Assembly (NCBI RefSeq): GCF_003340475.1
Contig: NZ_QBKA01000002.1
Coordinates: forward strand, 1,621,501 to 1,685,500
Length of the DNA stretch: 64,000 bases
From: Alteripontixanthobacter maritimus
Lineage (GTDB): Bacteria; Pseudomonadota; Alphaproteobacteria; Sphingomonadales; Sphingomonadaceae
Direction of reading: 5' to 3'
The first letter of the stretch is position 1; each line of letters begins with the position of its first letter. The position numbers and the translations under genes were made by a program. Under the pieces are notes generated by a model. The model saw only the letters and a list, made by a program, of their open reading frames with translations, had not been told where the DNA came from and made no database searches. Positions 35,931-45,047 of this stretch are shown here, piece after piece.

Positions 35931-38000
35931 ATGTCTATCAAGAAATTCGCACTTCGCGGCGTCAGTACAGCCGCGCTCTCACTGGCGGCTGTCGGCATGC
36001 TACCCGGCGTCGCCGCGACGTCCGCCATCGCGCAGGACGCGCCGCCGCAGGTAGCTGCCACGATCGATGGCCGTATTCCGGTTGCCGAATTCGTCAAGGC
36101 ACCAAACATGAAGAACGTGTCCATGTCGCCCAAGGGTGACAAGATCGCGTACCTGACCGGTAAGGACGGGCGCGATGTACTCGTCGTACTCGACCTGACA
36201 ACGATGAAGGAAACGCCGATTCTCGCCGCTGAAGAAGCCCGCGAGGCCGGTGACCGTACCATGACCGGGTTTCGCTGGATCGGGAACGATCATGTCGTCA
36301 TGACCATTATCAGCCGCGAAAATCTGGGTGGCGGTCTGTCCGACTTCCGGCGGCTGGTGGCCTTCGATACGAAATCGGGCAAATCGGTACAGCAGGCCTG
36401 GCGCGATGCCGGCGGCGATGCGGGCGTTATTCTCTATGCCGATCACGATACCGGTAAATATCTGTTGCAACGCGATTCCGTAGCCAACAGCACCGAACGC
36501 TGGGGGTTCCCGGAAGTCGTCGAAGTCGATGTCGATACCGGCAAGTTCAAGATGGTCCAGCGGACCAATCCGGTCGTGCGCGGCTGGTCTGCCGATTCCA
36601 ACGGCAACATTCGCGCCGGTTACAGCAGCGATCGCGATAACGGGAAGTTCCGTATGCTGTATCGCGGTGAGAACGAGCGCAACTTCAAGACCGTCTACAA
36701 CGAAGCTGACGACACCTTTACTGGCTCGCTGCCAACGCCGGACCTGTTCATTCCAGGAACCGATACCGCCTACACCACCTCGCGCCATGAAGGGTACGAA
36801 AAGGTCTACAAGGTGGACATGAAGACGATGAAACTGTCCGAACCCGTGTTCGAGACGGAAGGGTTCGATGTTGGCGGGCTGGCCGTGGATGGCAATGAAG
36901 GCAAATTGCTCGGCTATCGCACCTTCGACGGTACGCGCGATACCGTGTTGCTGGATGAAACGCTGAAGACTGTGGATGGCTTCATGGAAGACTTCTTCGG
37001 CAAGGGCGAGGCATCTGTCATCGACTGGAACGAGGATAAAACCAGGTTTCTGGTTTATGCCGGCGTCAACAAGCGCAATGGCGGATATTATTTGTTCGAC
37101 GCGCCATCAGGCAAGATGCAGCTCCTGAACTGGGCCCGTACGGCGCTGAAGGATGCACCGAAGAACCCTGTAAAGGCTGAATGGTACACTGCCAGCGACG
37201 GCGTGAAGATACAGGCAATCGTGACTTATCCGCGCCACCGCATGGGTCAAAAGAACCTGCCGGTGGTGGTCATGCCGCATGGCGGTCCGTTCGGGGTGCT
37301 GAGCGCCACCAATGCCGCCGAGCCATGGGGTCAGCCGCTGGCTGAGCAGGGTTACGTCGTGATCCAGCCGAACTACCGGGGTTCGGGCGGTTACGGGCGC
37401 GAGTTCGAGGAATTGGGCCGCCAACCCGGCGGTTACGGCAAGCGGATGCAGGACGATCTGAACGACGTTCTTACCTATTTCGGTGAGAAGGGCGTCATCG
37501 ACCCTGACCGCGCCTGCATCATGGGTTGGTCCTATGGCGGCTATGCCGCATCGCGCGGCGCCCAGCGCGATCCGGAAGTATGGGACTGCGCCATTGCCGG
37601 CGCCGGCGTGCACGACATGGCGCTGATGAACAAATGGGATGCGGAAAACCTTGGCCGTTTCAGCAGCGGTTTCCAGGCAACATCGGATGATCCGGACGGC
37701 ATTTCTGCCGCCAAGAATACCGATGGCCCCTGGGCTCCAATCCTGATTGTCGCGGCAAAGCGTGATGCGCGTATTCCCATGGAACAGGCAGAAGTGCTCG
37801 TTTCCAACCTGAAGAAATCGGGCAAGGTGGAAGGTAAGGACTTCCGCTACATCGTGCAGGAACAGGGCACGCATAACCTGCCCTATGATGATGTGCACAT
37901 TCAGTGGATCGAGGAATCGCTGGCCTGGCTGGAGAAATACAACCCGGCCTACATTCCTTCCGATGGCGACCAAGCGCCTGCGCTTATCAAGTTCGACTGA
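35931..38000 (+). CDS. S9 family prolyl oligopeptidase-like serine peptidase, secreted
   Basis: A 689-residue protein with a signal peptide (residues 1-35, ending ATSAIAQ). A beta-propeller-like N-terminal part is followed by the alpha/beta-hydrolase domain: VMPHGGPFGVL, NYRGSGGYGREF, catalytic GWSYGGYAA (Ser534), Asp in AKRDARIP (612) and His in QGTHNLPYDD (648). It likely trims peptides in the periplasm. AGGGGTCC sits just before the ATG at 35931. Confidence 0.94.
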   Translation: MSIKKFALRGVSTAALSLAAVGMLPGVAATSAIAQDAPPQVAATIDGRIPVAEFVKAPNMKNVSMSPKGDKIAYLTGKDGRDVLVVLDLTTMKETPILAAEEAREAGDRTMTGFRWIGNDHVVMTIISRENLGGGLSDFRRLVAFDTKSGKSVQQAWRDAGGDAGVILYADHDTGKYLLQRDSVANSTERWGFPEVVEVDVDTGKFKMVQRTNPVVRGWSADSNGNIRAGYSSDRDNGKFRMLYRGENERNFKTVYNEADDTFTGSLPTPDLFIPGTDTAYTTSRHEGYEKVYKVDMKTMKLSEPVFETEGFDVGGLAVDGNEGKLLGYRTFDGTRDTVLLDETLKTVDGFMEDFFGKGEASVIDWNEDKTRFLVYAGVNKRNGGYYLFDAPSGKMQLLNWARTALKDAPKNPVKAEWYTASDGVKIQAIVTYPRHRMGQKNLPVVVMPHGGPFGVLSATNAAEPWGQPLAEQGYVVIQPNYRGSGGYGREFEELGRQPGGYGKRMQDDLNDVLTYFGEKGVIDPDRACIMGWSYGGYAASRGAQRDPEVWDCAIAGAGVHDMALMNKWDAENLGRFSSGFQATSDDPDGISAAKNTDGPWAPILIVAAKRDARIPMEQAEVLVSNLKKSGKVEGKDFRYIVQEQGTHNLPYDDVHIQWIEESLAWLEKYNPAYIPSDGDQAPALIKFD

Positions 38001-38063
38001 ACTGGATACACTGCACGGTGCTGCGGGCCTGACCCGTCAGGCCTGATAAGACGACAAGATGTG

Positions 38064-38095
38064 GGGGCGCTGCCGGAAATGGCAGCGCCCCTTTT
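38064..38095 (+). terminator. Rho-independent terminator after S9 peptidase
   Basis: Perfect 11-base arms GGGGCGCTGCC (38064-38074) and GGCAGCGCCCC (38081-38091) with a 6-base loop, followed by TTTT. It lies 63 bases after the peptidase stop and 103 bases before the next gene. Confidence 0.92.
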
Positions 38096-38198
38096 CGCGC
38101 CGCAACTGCCAGCAGAACGCTGGTTAACGGCATTGCAACCCTCCTGCGTCACAGTCCCTGCCTCACGGCTTTCGGGCATGACAAAGGAACTTCCGCGC

Positions 38199-39401
38199 AT
38201 GGAACAGACCGCAGACTGGATCGCCGCTACAGGCGATGGCGGTGTCATGCGGGTGGTCGATCCGGACCTATTGCGGAGCAATGCGTTCCGCGCGGAGTGG
38301 GACGCGCTCGCCGCCAATGCCAGCGAACCGAACCCATTTTTCGAAAGTTGGTATTTGCTGCCATCGCTCGATTTGTTCGACGTACTCCGCAAAACCCGCA
38401 TCCTGGCCCTGTACAATAATGACGGCGGAAGCGAACGGCTGGTCGGCCTGTTCCCTGTCGGAAGCAATTTCGACTATTACGGTTACCGTCTGCCGCACCT
38501 CTTCACCTGGTCGCACGCCAATATCTTCCTCGGCACGCCGTTGGTCGCCGCCGGTTTCGAACATGCTTTCTGGGGCGCGCTACTGGATTGGGCAGACCGG
38601 AACGCGGCGTTGGCACTGTTCCTGCACTGCCCGGATATACCTGCCGACGGTCCTATCTTCGCCGCCTTGCGCGATGTCGCCATCCGCCATTCCCGCCCCG
38701 CCGCCATCGTCCAAAGCTATGAGCGTGCATTGCTGAAATCGGACGATGACGCGGAAAGCTACTTCGCAGCCAGCGTCAACGGCAAGCGGCGTAAGGAATT
38801 CCGCCGACGGGCCAAGCGCTTTGCCGAAGGTGGCGAAGTTTCGCTGGAGCAAACGCGTGGCGACGAGGGTATCAGCGATTGGCTCAAGGAGTTCCTCGCC
38901 TTGGAGCAAGCGGGCTGGAAGGGCGACGAAGCGTCCGCTCTCGCCTGCTGCGACAAGACTACCGCGCTATTTCGTCAGACCATGATGGCAGCGGCAAACC
39001 TTGGCCGATTGGACCGCGTAACCTTGCGGCTCGACGGTAAAATGGTGGCCGGCTTGCTGACCGTTACGGCAGGATCGGGCGCGTTTTCCTACAAGACCGC
39101 TTACGACGAGGCTCATGCCAAGGCTTCGCCCGGTGTCATGTTGCAGCGGCACTATCTGGAAACGCTGGCCGATCCGGTGCTCGACTGGACCGATAGCTGC
39201 GCGGCGCCGGACCATCCGATGATCGATCACTTCTGGCGCGAAAGGCGGCCCATGGTGCGGGTCAGCATTCCTGTTGGCGGTTCCATGCGGCAGGCTATCG
39301 CGCGCGGTATCATTAGGCAGGAAACCGGTCGGCCGGTGGTTGGGGCGCTGGATGTGTTGCTGGAAAAGCCCCAGACGCTGACTGTGGAGCGTGCCCGATG
39401 A
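38199..39401 (+). CDS. GNAT/FemAB-like acyltransferase
   Basis: A 400-residue protein of the Acetyltransf_6 (BioF2-like, FemAB-related) group. NPFFESWYLLPSLDLF and SYFAASVNGKRRKEFRRRAK, with LALEQAGWKGDEASALA, are typical. Such proteins transfer acyl or aminoacyl groups in polysaccharide or lipid assembly. AAAGGAAC 8 bases before the ATG at 38199 (MEQTADW) fixes the start, although an ATG at 38178 is in frame. The stop overlaps the next gene as ATGA. Confidence 0.85.
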   Translation: MEQTADWIAATGDGGVMRVVDPDLLRSNAFRAEWDALAANASEPNPFFESWYLLPSLDLFDVLRKTRILALYNNDGGSERLVGLFPVGSNFDYYGYRLPHLFTWSHANIFLGTPLVAAGFEHAFWGALLDWADRNAALALFLHCPDIPADGPIFAALRDVAIRHSRPAAIVQSYERALLKSDDDAESYFAASVNGKRRKEFRRRAKRFAEGGEVSLEQTRGDEGISDWLKEFLALEQAGWKGDEASALACCDKTTALFRQTMMAAANLGRLDRVTLRLDGKMVAGLLTVTAGSGAFSYKTAYDEAHAKASPGVMLQRHYLETLADPVLDWTDSCAAPDHPMIDHFWRERRPMVRVSIPVGGSMRQAIARGIIRQETGRPVVGALDVLLEKPQTLTVERAR

Positions 39402-40279
39402 ACGCCGTTTCGCCCATTATCGCCGAAGCCCGAACCGGCCGCCCGGTTTTCAGCCCCGCAGCACGCGCCACTTTCGCCGAAAATTATCCTGAACAGCCAC
39501 ATATCCTGCCGCACGCGCTGGCGAGGCACGATCTGCTGACGCTGGACGCGCTGGCCGAACTTGCCGGGCAGCTTCCCCCGATGTCGATCGAGTATAACCG
39601 TGGAGACCTGCCGATCGGTGTCGATGACAAGCCGGAAGCGACCGGGCTTTCGATCGAGGATACCATTCGGCACATCGCGGCCAGCAATAGCTGGGCGGTG
39701 CTTAAGAATATCGAACAGGTGCCGCAATATGGCGGGTTGCTGCATGGTCTGTTGACCGAATTGCAGACCGAGATCGAGCGGGCCACCGGGGCCATGTTAC
39801 GTCCGCAGGGTTTCGTGTTCATCTCCAGCCCGGATGCGGTCACCCCGTTCCATTTCGATCCGGAACACAACATCCTGCTGCAATTGCGCGGCAGCAAGGT
39901 GATGACCCAGTTTCCGGCCGGCGACACCCGGTTCGTCGCGGATGAATTTCATGAGCAATATCATTCGGGCGGTCCGCGGGAGCTGACCTGGAACGACAGC
40001 TTTGCCGAACATGGTCGGCCTTTCGCGCTTCGCCCGGGCGAAGCTCTGTATGTGCCAGTCATGGCGCCCCACTTTGTGCGTAACGGGGCAGACAGCTCGG
40101 TTTCGCTGTCGATCACCTGGCGCAGCGACTGGAGCTTTAACGAGGCAGACTCGCGCGGAATGAACCGGATACTGCGCCGCCTTGGCTTTGCCCCCGCCGC
40201 GCCAGGCCGGTTCCCACAGAGCAATCGCCCCAAGGCGCTTGCATATCGGGCGTTGCGAAAGCTTGGCCTCACCGATTGA
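39398..40279 (+). CDS. Cupin/JmjC-like protein (possible 2-oxoglutarate oxygenase)
   Basis: A 293-residue cupin_8-type protein. FVFISSPDAVTPFHFDPEHN includes an HxD facial-triad pair, and LYVPVMAPHFVRNGADSSVS the distal His and the GDS-like strand. This supports an Fe(II)/2-oxoglutarate oxygenase fold; the substrate is unknown. It is coupled by ATGA to the acyltransferase, suggesting one pathway, and precedes tesB by 31 bases. Confidence 0.85.
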   Translation: MNAVSPIIAEARTGRPVFSPAARATFAENYPEQPHILPHALARHDLLTLDALAELAGQLPPMSIEYNRGDLPIGVDDKPEATGLSIEDTIRHIAASNSWAVLKNIEQVPQYGGLLHGLLTELQTEIERATGAMLRPQGFVFISSPDAVTPFHFDPEHNILLQLRGSKVMTQFPAGDTRFVADEFHEQYHSGGPRELTWNDSFAEHGRPFALRPGEALYVPVMAPHFVRNGADSSVSLSITWRSDWSFNEADSRGMNRILRRLGFAPAAPGRFPQSNRPKALAYRALRKLGLTD

Positions 40280-40310
40280 CGAGGCGATCTGCGCGCAGCA
40301 TGGCGGCGCG

Positions 40311-41249
40311 ATGAACACGGTTCCAACAGACGAAAACCCTTCAAACGAACAGCTTGTCGCGGGTTTGACCGCTTTACTTACCGTAACGCGCGACGCCGAG
40401 AACAGTTTTACCGGTAAGCCGCAGCCCGGCGGCATGGGGCGCGTGTTCGGCGGGCAAGTAATAGCGCAGGCATTGCAGGCGGCGCAGGCCACTGTTGGCG
40501 AGGACCGCGCGGCCCATTCGCTTCACGCATATTTCCTGCGCGGCGGGGAAGAGGGTCCAGCCATACACTACCAGACCGCTCGCGATCTCGACGGACGCAG
40601 CTTCGCCAACCGCCGCGTGGTCGCTACCCAGGGCGACGCGCCGATCCTCAACCTGACCGCCAGTTTCCAGCGTCCGGAAGACGGCATGACGCATCAGGCG
40701 GCCGCCATGTCCGATGCGGTCCCGCCCGAAGACCTGCAGCCTGACATGGAGCAACGCGCGAAGCTGGTCGATCAGTTCGGCGGCAAGATGTCCGAGGCGC
40801 AACGGCGGCTCGTCCTGCGCCCTCGCCCCATCGAAATGCGCACGATGGACAAGCTGCACTGGATGAACAGCGAACCCAAGGCACCCGTCGCCCATAGCTG
40901 GTTCCGCACAGTAGCCCCGCTCCCCGATATCAGCGCCAATCCTGCCAACGCCGCGCTGCACCGTGCCGTCATCGCCTATGCCAGCGATTACACGCTACTT
41001 GGTACCGCTGCCCTGCCCCACGGCCTCAGCTGGATGCGCGGCGAGCTGGTCGGGGCCAGCCTCGACCACGCAATCTGGTTCCACCGTCCCGCACGCGCGG
41101 ACGAATGGTTGCTCTACGTCACAGAAAGCCCTTGGAGCGGCAGTGGGCGCGGCTTCAACCGAGGCAGCATCTTCGACCGCGAGGGTCATCTGGTGGCAAG
41201 CGTTGCGCAGGAAGGCATGATGCGTAAACGCAAGGCGAAAACGGACTGA
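40311..41249 (+). CDS. tesB: Acyl-CoA thioesterase II
   Basis: A 312-residue double-hotdog thioesterase. GGMGRVFGGQVIAQALQAA and AHSLHAYFLRGG in the first hotdog and GASLDHAIWFHRPARADEW in the second, with the catalytic Asp, are TesB motifs. It hydrolyses medium- to long-chain acyl-CoA. The ATG at 40311 is chosen because the upstream extension overlaps the cupin gene and lacks homology to TesB. Confidence 0.95.
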   Translation: MNTVPTDENPSNEQLVAGLTALLTVTRDAENSFTGKPQPGGMGRVFGGQVIAQALQAAQATVGEDRAAHSLHAYFLRGGEEGPAIHYQTARDLDGRSFANRRVVATQGDAPILNLTASFQRPEDGMTHQAAAMSDAVPPEDLQPDMEQRAKLVDQFGGKMSEAQRRLVLRPRPIEMRTMDKLHWMNSEPKAPVAHSWFRTVAPLPDISANPANAALHRAVIAYASDYTLLGTAALPHGLSWMRGELVGASLDHAIWFHRPARADEWLLYVTESPWSGSGRGFNRGSIFDREGHLVASVAQEGMMRKRKAKTD

Positions 41250-41381
41250 AACAGGTTCCGGAAGGCGCAAATCCTTAGACGTATATCCCGTACTCCGGGG
41301 AGGATAGCCGCGCGAACCTATGCAAGTGTCACATGTTCTCCTAACGCCGATGTCGACAAGCAACCCCTGAAGCGACCTGCC

Positions 41382-42497
41382 ATGCAAGATCCGGACAGCC
41401 AGAACTCCAAACCCACCATTGGTGCGTCCGATGCCAAGTCGGAAATCGCCCGGCTCACGACGTTGCTGGATCAGGTGCGCAGCGACCGCGAGGCTGATCG
41501 CCTTGCTGCCGAAGAGCGCGAAAGCCTGCTGGAGGCGATGATCGAGGTTGTACCGATCGGCGTTGTCTTCGCCGATGCGCAGGGCCGTATCATTCACGGC
41601 AACAGTGCAACGGAACGCATGGTGGGACATGCGGTGCTGCATTCGGCCGATACCGATTCATACGGGGAATGGGTTTCCTTCCACGCCGATGGCCGCCGGG
41701 TGGAATCTCACGAATATCCATTGGCCAAGGTAATCGTCGAAAAGGCCGATCATGCAGAACTGGATGTGCATTACCAGCGCCCCGACGGAACCAAATTCTG
41801 GATGCGGATAATCGGCGAACCGGTGCGGGGCTCGAATGGCGAACTGAATGGCGCAACAGTCGTACTTCTTGATATCGATCGCGAACGAAATTTGCAGCAC
41901 GCCCAGGAAGTGCTGATTGCCGAACTGAACCATCGCGTTAAAAATGCCTTCAGCGTTACCCAGTCGATCGTGTCTCGCTCACTTCGAAATGAAAACGTCG
42001 CACCCGATCTCGACCAGCGCATCGACCGGCGGCTCAATGCCTATGCGAAAGCGCATGCCAGCCTGATCGGAAACACCTGGGGCTTCGCCAAGCTGGATGA
42101 AGTTGCGCGTGAAATCCTCGAACCGATCGCCGATCAGCGGGTGTCGATCGAGGGGCCTGACTTGGAGATGCCGTCGCGCACCGCCATCGCGTTTTCAATG
42201 GCATTGTACGAACTTGCTACCAATGCGGTAAAATATGGGGCTCTTTCCGACGAAGACGGCAGCGTATCGTTCACGTGGACAATCGATGACGGCGATACGG
42301 ATCAACCGACAGTAACCATACTGTGGACGGAACGGGGCGGCCCGCCAGTTTCCAAACCAGATGCGAAGGGCTTTGGCACGTTTGTTACCGAACGCGCAAT
42401 TATGGCCGAAACCAAAGGGACAGCCGAAACGTTCTTTTATCCTGAAGGCCTGGAATGGCGTCTTTCGATGCCCAAACCACAGGAGAGCGACACCTAA
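41382..42497 (+). CDS. PAS-containing HWE-type sensor histidine kinase
   Basis: A 371-residue soluble kinase. A short coiled coil (about residues 18-50) precedes a PAS domain (50-170). The H-box is LIAELNHRVKNAFSVTQSIV with the phospho-accepting His; the N-box includes MALYELATNAVKYGALS; and ILWTERGGPPV is the WxE-GGP segment of HWE kinases. In alphaproteobacteria such kinases often serve light or general stress signalling. A response regulator follows after 1 base. Confidence 0.93.
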   Translation: MQDPDSQNSKPTIGASDAKSEIARLTTLLDQVRSDREADRLAAEERESLLEAMIEVVPIGVVFADAQGRIIHGNSATERMVGHAVLHSADTDSYGEWVSFHADGRRVESHEYPLAKVIVEKADHAELDVHYQRPDGTKFWMRIIGEPVRGSNGELNGATVVLLDIDRERNLQHAQEVLIAELNHRVKNAFSVTQSIVSRSLRNENVAPDLDQRIDRRLNAYAKAHASLIGNTWGFAKLDEVAREILEPIADQRVSIEGPDLEMPSRTAIAFSMALYELATNAVKYGALSDEDGSVSFTWTIDDGDTDQPTVTILWTERGGPPVSKPDAKGFGTFVTERAIMAETKGTAETFFYPEGLEWRLSMPKPQESDT

Positions 42498-42498
42498 C

Positions 42499-42909
42499 GT
42501 GACCAGCGATACCGAAAAAATGTTACGCGGCGACGAAACCGTAGGACCGCAATGTATCTTTATTGTCGAAGACGAGTTTTTGGTCGCATTTGAAATGGCC
42601 GACCTGCTGGAAGATCTCGGCTTCAACGTCGTTGGTCCTTCAGTTCATCTTGCAGATGCAATGGAGAAGGCGAGAACTGCGAAAATTGATGCGGCTTTCC
42701 TCGATGTGAACCTTGGCGAAGATAAAACCTCCAAGCCGGTGGCCGACATATTGCGTGAGCGAAAGATACCGTTTGTCTTTGTAACTGCTTATGATCGCAA
42801 CGAAATCAGTTTTCTGATGTCGGATGATCAGGTGTTGAAGAAACCCATCACGAGCGAACGCCTGTTGTCGACCTTGCGCAAGGCGTTTCCGGATCTGGAA
42901 AAGAAGTAG
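42499..42909 (+). CDS. Single-domain response regulator
   Basis: A 136-residue receiver domain without an output domain. FIVEDEFLVAFEMADLLEDL holds the acidic pair, AAFLDVNLGED the phospho-acceptor Asp, FVTAYDR the Thr switch and LKKPITSERL the conserved Lys. It starts with GTG at 42499, one base after the kinase stop; an in-frame ATG at 42520 is the alternative. It is likely the partner of the upstream kinase. Confidence 0.92.
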   Translation: MTSDTEKMLRGDETVGPQCIFIVEDEFLVAFEMADLLEDLGFNVVGPSVHLADAMEKARTAKIDAAFLDVNLGEDKTSKPVADILRERKIPFVFVTAYDRNEISFLMSDDQVLKKPITSERLLSTLRKAFPDLEKK

Positions 42910-42949
42910 GTACCACTCCGGTTTGTCGTAATGCGAACCTGGCCTGCGG

Positions 42950-44902
42950 TTATCCGCTGGTGTGGTAATAATCGTAGATCGTTTGTGCGACCGCCTCGCT
43001 TACGCCGGGCGCGCGCTGGAGGTCCTCCAGACTGGCAGCGCGAACCTTCCCGGCAGTTCCGAAATGCAACAGCAACGCGCGTTTGCGGGCGGGACCTACT
43101 CCCGGTATTTCATCGAGCGGACTGGCTGTGATAGCCCGGCTTCGTTTCGCCCGGTGGGCGCCGATCGCGAAACGGTGAACTTCGTCACGCCAGACCTGCA
43201 ATTGGAACAGTACAGGCGAATTCGTCGGTAGCGTTTTTTCGCGGCCGTCGGGGAAGTGGAACACCTCTTTGCCCTCGCGCCCGTGGCCTGGCCCTTTCGC
43301 AATCGCGATTAGCGGAACGTCCTCGATCCCCAGCTCTTCCAGAGTATCGCGCACGCTGGACATCTGCCCCTTGCCGCCGTCGATCAGTACGAGATCCGGC
43401 CATACTGCATGTTCGCCGGTAGTCTCGCGATCTGGGTCATCCTTGATGGCGCGGGCGAACCTGCGCTCCATGACTTCGCGCATCATGCCGAAATCGTCAT
43501 TCGTCTGCGCGGTCTTGATGTTGAACTTGCGATACTGGTTTTTGATGAAACCTTCTGGCCCGGCAACGATCATGCCGCCGACCGCTTTCGCCCCCTGAAT
43601 ATGGCTGTTGTCATACACTTCCACACGTTGCGGAATTTCGGGCAGCTCGAGAAACTCCGCCAGCTCGCGCATGGTGCGGGCCTTGGTTCCGCTTTCCGCC
43701 AGCCGCCGGTCGAGCGCTTCCGTCGCATTGCGCTGCGCCTGTTTCATCAGGTTGCGACGGTCGCCGCGCTGCGGAATGGAGATATCGACTTTCACTTCGG
43801 CCAGCGCCGCAAACGCATCCTCGATGACGTCCTGATCGGGCAGTTTACGGTCCACCAGAATTGTGCGCGGCGGCGGCACTTCCTCATAGAACTGGGTCAG
43901 CACATCGGCGAGCACCTGGGCTTCGTCCACCTCGCCGGTGTTGCGCGGGAAAAATGCGCGGTGGCCCCAGTTCTGCCCGCTGCGAATGAAAAAAGCCTGC
44001 ACCACCATCTGGCCGCCCTTGGCGGCAAGCGCGAACACATCGGCATCGCCCACGCCGCTGGCGTTGATCGCCTGCGAACCCTGGATGAAGGTCGCCGCGC
44101 GCAGCCGGTCGCGCAGGATAGCAGCCGTTTCGAACTCCATGTCCTGCGCCGCCTTGGCCATCTGCTTTTCCAGATCGGCCTGCACCGCACCGGACTTTCC
44201 GCCAAGGAAGTCCTTCGCCTGTTTGACCAGCGCGTCGTAACCGTCTTCGTCGATGCGGCCCACACAAGGCGCACTGCATCGCTTGATTTGATACAACAGA
44301 CACGGGCGGTCGCGGTTGCGGAAGAAACTGTCGGTGCAGGATCTGAGCAGGAACAGTTTTTGAAGTGCATTGATAGTGGCGGTGACTTTGCCCGCCCCGG
44401 CAAACGGCCCGTAATAATCACCCTTCGCCCGCCGTGCGCCGCGATGTTTGGAAATACGCGGAAACGCATGGTCGGCGCGCAGCAGGATGAAGGGGAAGCT
44501 CTTGTCGTCCCGTAACAGCACGTTGAACGGCGGACGGAACCGCTTGATCAGCTGCGCCTCCAGCAGCAGCGCCTCGGCTTCCGAATTGGTGGTGACGATC
44601 TCCATCGCACGGCACTGGCTGACCATGCGTTTTAACCGCGTGGTCAGGTTTTTGACCTGCGTATAATTCGCGACCCGCGCCTTCAACGCCCGCGCCTTGC
44701 CCACATACAGCACGTCACCGCGCGTATCGAGCATCCGGTACACGCCCGGCTTGTGCTTAAGCGTAGCAGCGACTTCGCGGATGGCCGCCACGCCCGCATC
44801 CAAGTCCGGCGTGGCGCTGGACACTGTGTAAGTCGCGCGCTCTTCCAGAAAGCGTTCGCTGCCACGCGGGTTATGCGGTGTTCCGGCGGGTGTGCGATCC
44901 AT
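42950..44902 (-). CDS. uvrC: Excinuclease ABC subunit C
   Basis: A 650-residue protein. The GIY-YIG nuclease is seen as PGVYRMLDTRGDVLYVGKA near residue 50, followed by a UVR interaction helix (EKQMAKAAQDMEFETAAILR), the second nuclease domain including DNSHIQG and LVLIDGGKGQ, and C-terminal helix-hairpin-helix (IPGVGPARKRALL). It makes both incisions in nucleotide excision repair. The ATG at 44900-44902 is preferred; a longer reading would need a TTG at 44911. Confidence 0.97.
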   Translation of the reverse strand: MDRTPAGTPHNPRGSERFLEERATYTVSSATPDLDAGVAAIREVAATLKHKPGVYRMLDTRGDVLYVGKARALKARVANYTQVKNLTTRLKRMVSQCRAMEIVTTNSEAEALLLEAQLIKRFRPPFNVLLRDDKSFPFILLRADHAFPRISKHRGARRAKGDYYGPFAGAGKVTATINALQKLFLLRSCTDSFFRNRDRPCLLYQIKRCSAPCVGRIDEDGYDALVKQAKDFLGGKSGAVQADLEKQMAKAAQDMEFETAAILRDRLRAATFIQGSQAINASGVGDADVFALAAKGGQMVVQAFFIRSGQNWGHRAFFPRNTGEVDEAQVLADVLTQFYEEVPPPRTILVDRKLPDQDVIEDAFAALAEVKVDISIPQRGDRRNLMKQAQRNATEALDRRLAESGTKARTMRELAEFLELPEIPQRVEVYDNSHIQGAKAVGGMIVAGPEGFIKNQYRKFNIKTAQTNDDFGMMREVMERRFARAIKDDPDRETTGEHAVWPDLVLIDGGKGQMSSVRDTLEELGIEDVPLIAIAKGPGHGREGKEVFHFPDGREKTLPTNSPVLFQLQVWRDEVHRFAIGAHRAKRSRAITASPLDEIPGVGPARKRALLLHFGTAGKVRAASLEDLQRAPGVSEAVAQTIYDYYHTSG

Positions 44903-44910
44903 GATCGGCA

Positions 44911-44935
44911 AGATAGGCCGTGCGGTCGCCTATCT
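44911..44935. promoter_or_regulatory. 8-base inverted repeat between uvrC and the WS/DGAT gene
   Basis: AGATAGGC (44911-44918) and GCCTATCT (44928-44935) are perfectly complementary with 9 bases between. It sits 9 bases upstream of the uvrC ATG in the 145-base divergent region. The spacing fits a dimeric repressor site, but no known consensus was recognised; it does not match the alphaproteobacterial LexA pattern. Confidence 0.4.
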
Positions 44936-45047
44936 CAATCGCAGGGAGCGAATTTTGCGCAACGCTATCTCTGTGTTAGGTCCGGCAGGCAGGTCAAAAG
45001 GCCGCACCAATCGGTTTTGGGGATCGAATTTCCGGGGAGCAGCGGAC

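Noticed and set aside
43409-44515. 368-codon open frame on the plus strand
   Set aside because: Antisense to uvrC; no domain and atypical composition.
44892-45047. Longer N-terminus for the WS/DGAT gene from an upstream ATG
   Set aside because: It overlaps the uvrC start, adds non-family sequence, and the TTG at 45048 has a strong ribosome binding site and the standard family N-terminus.
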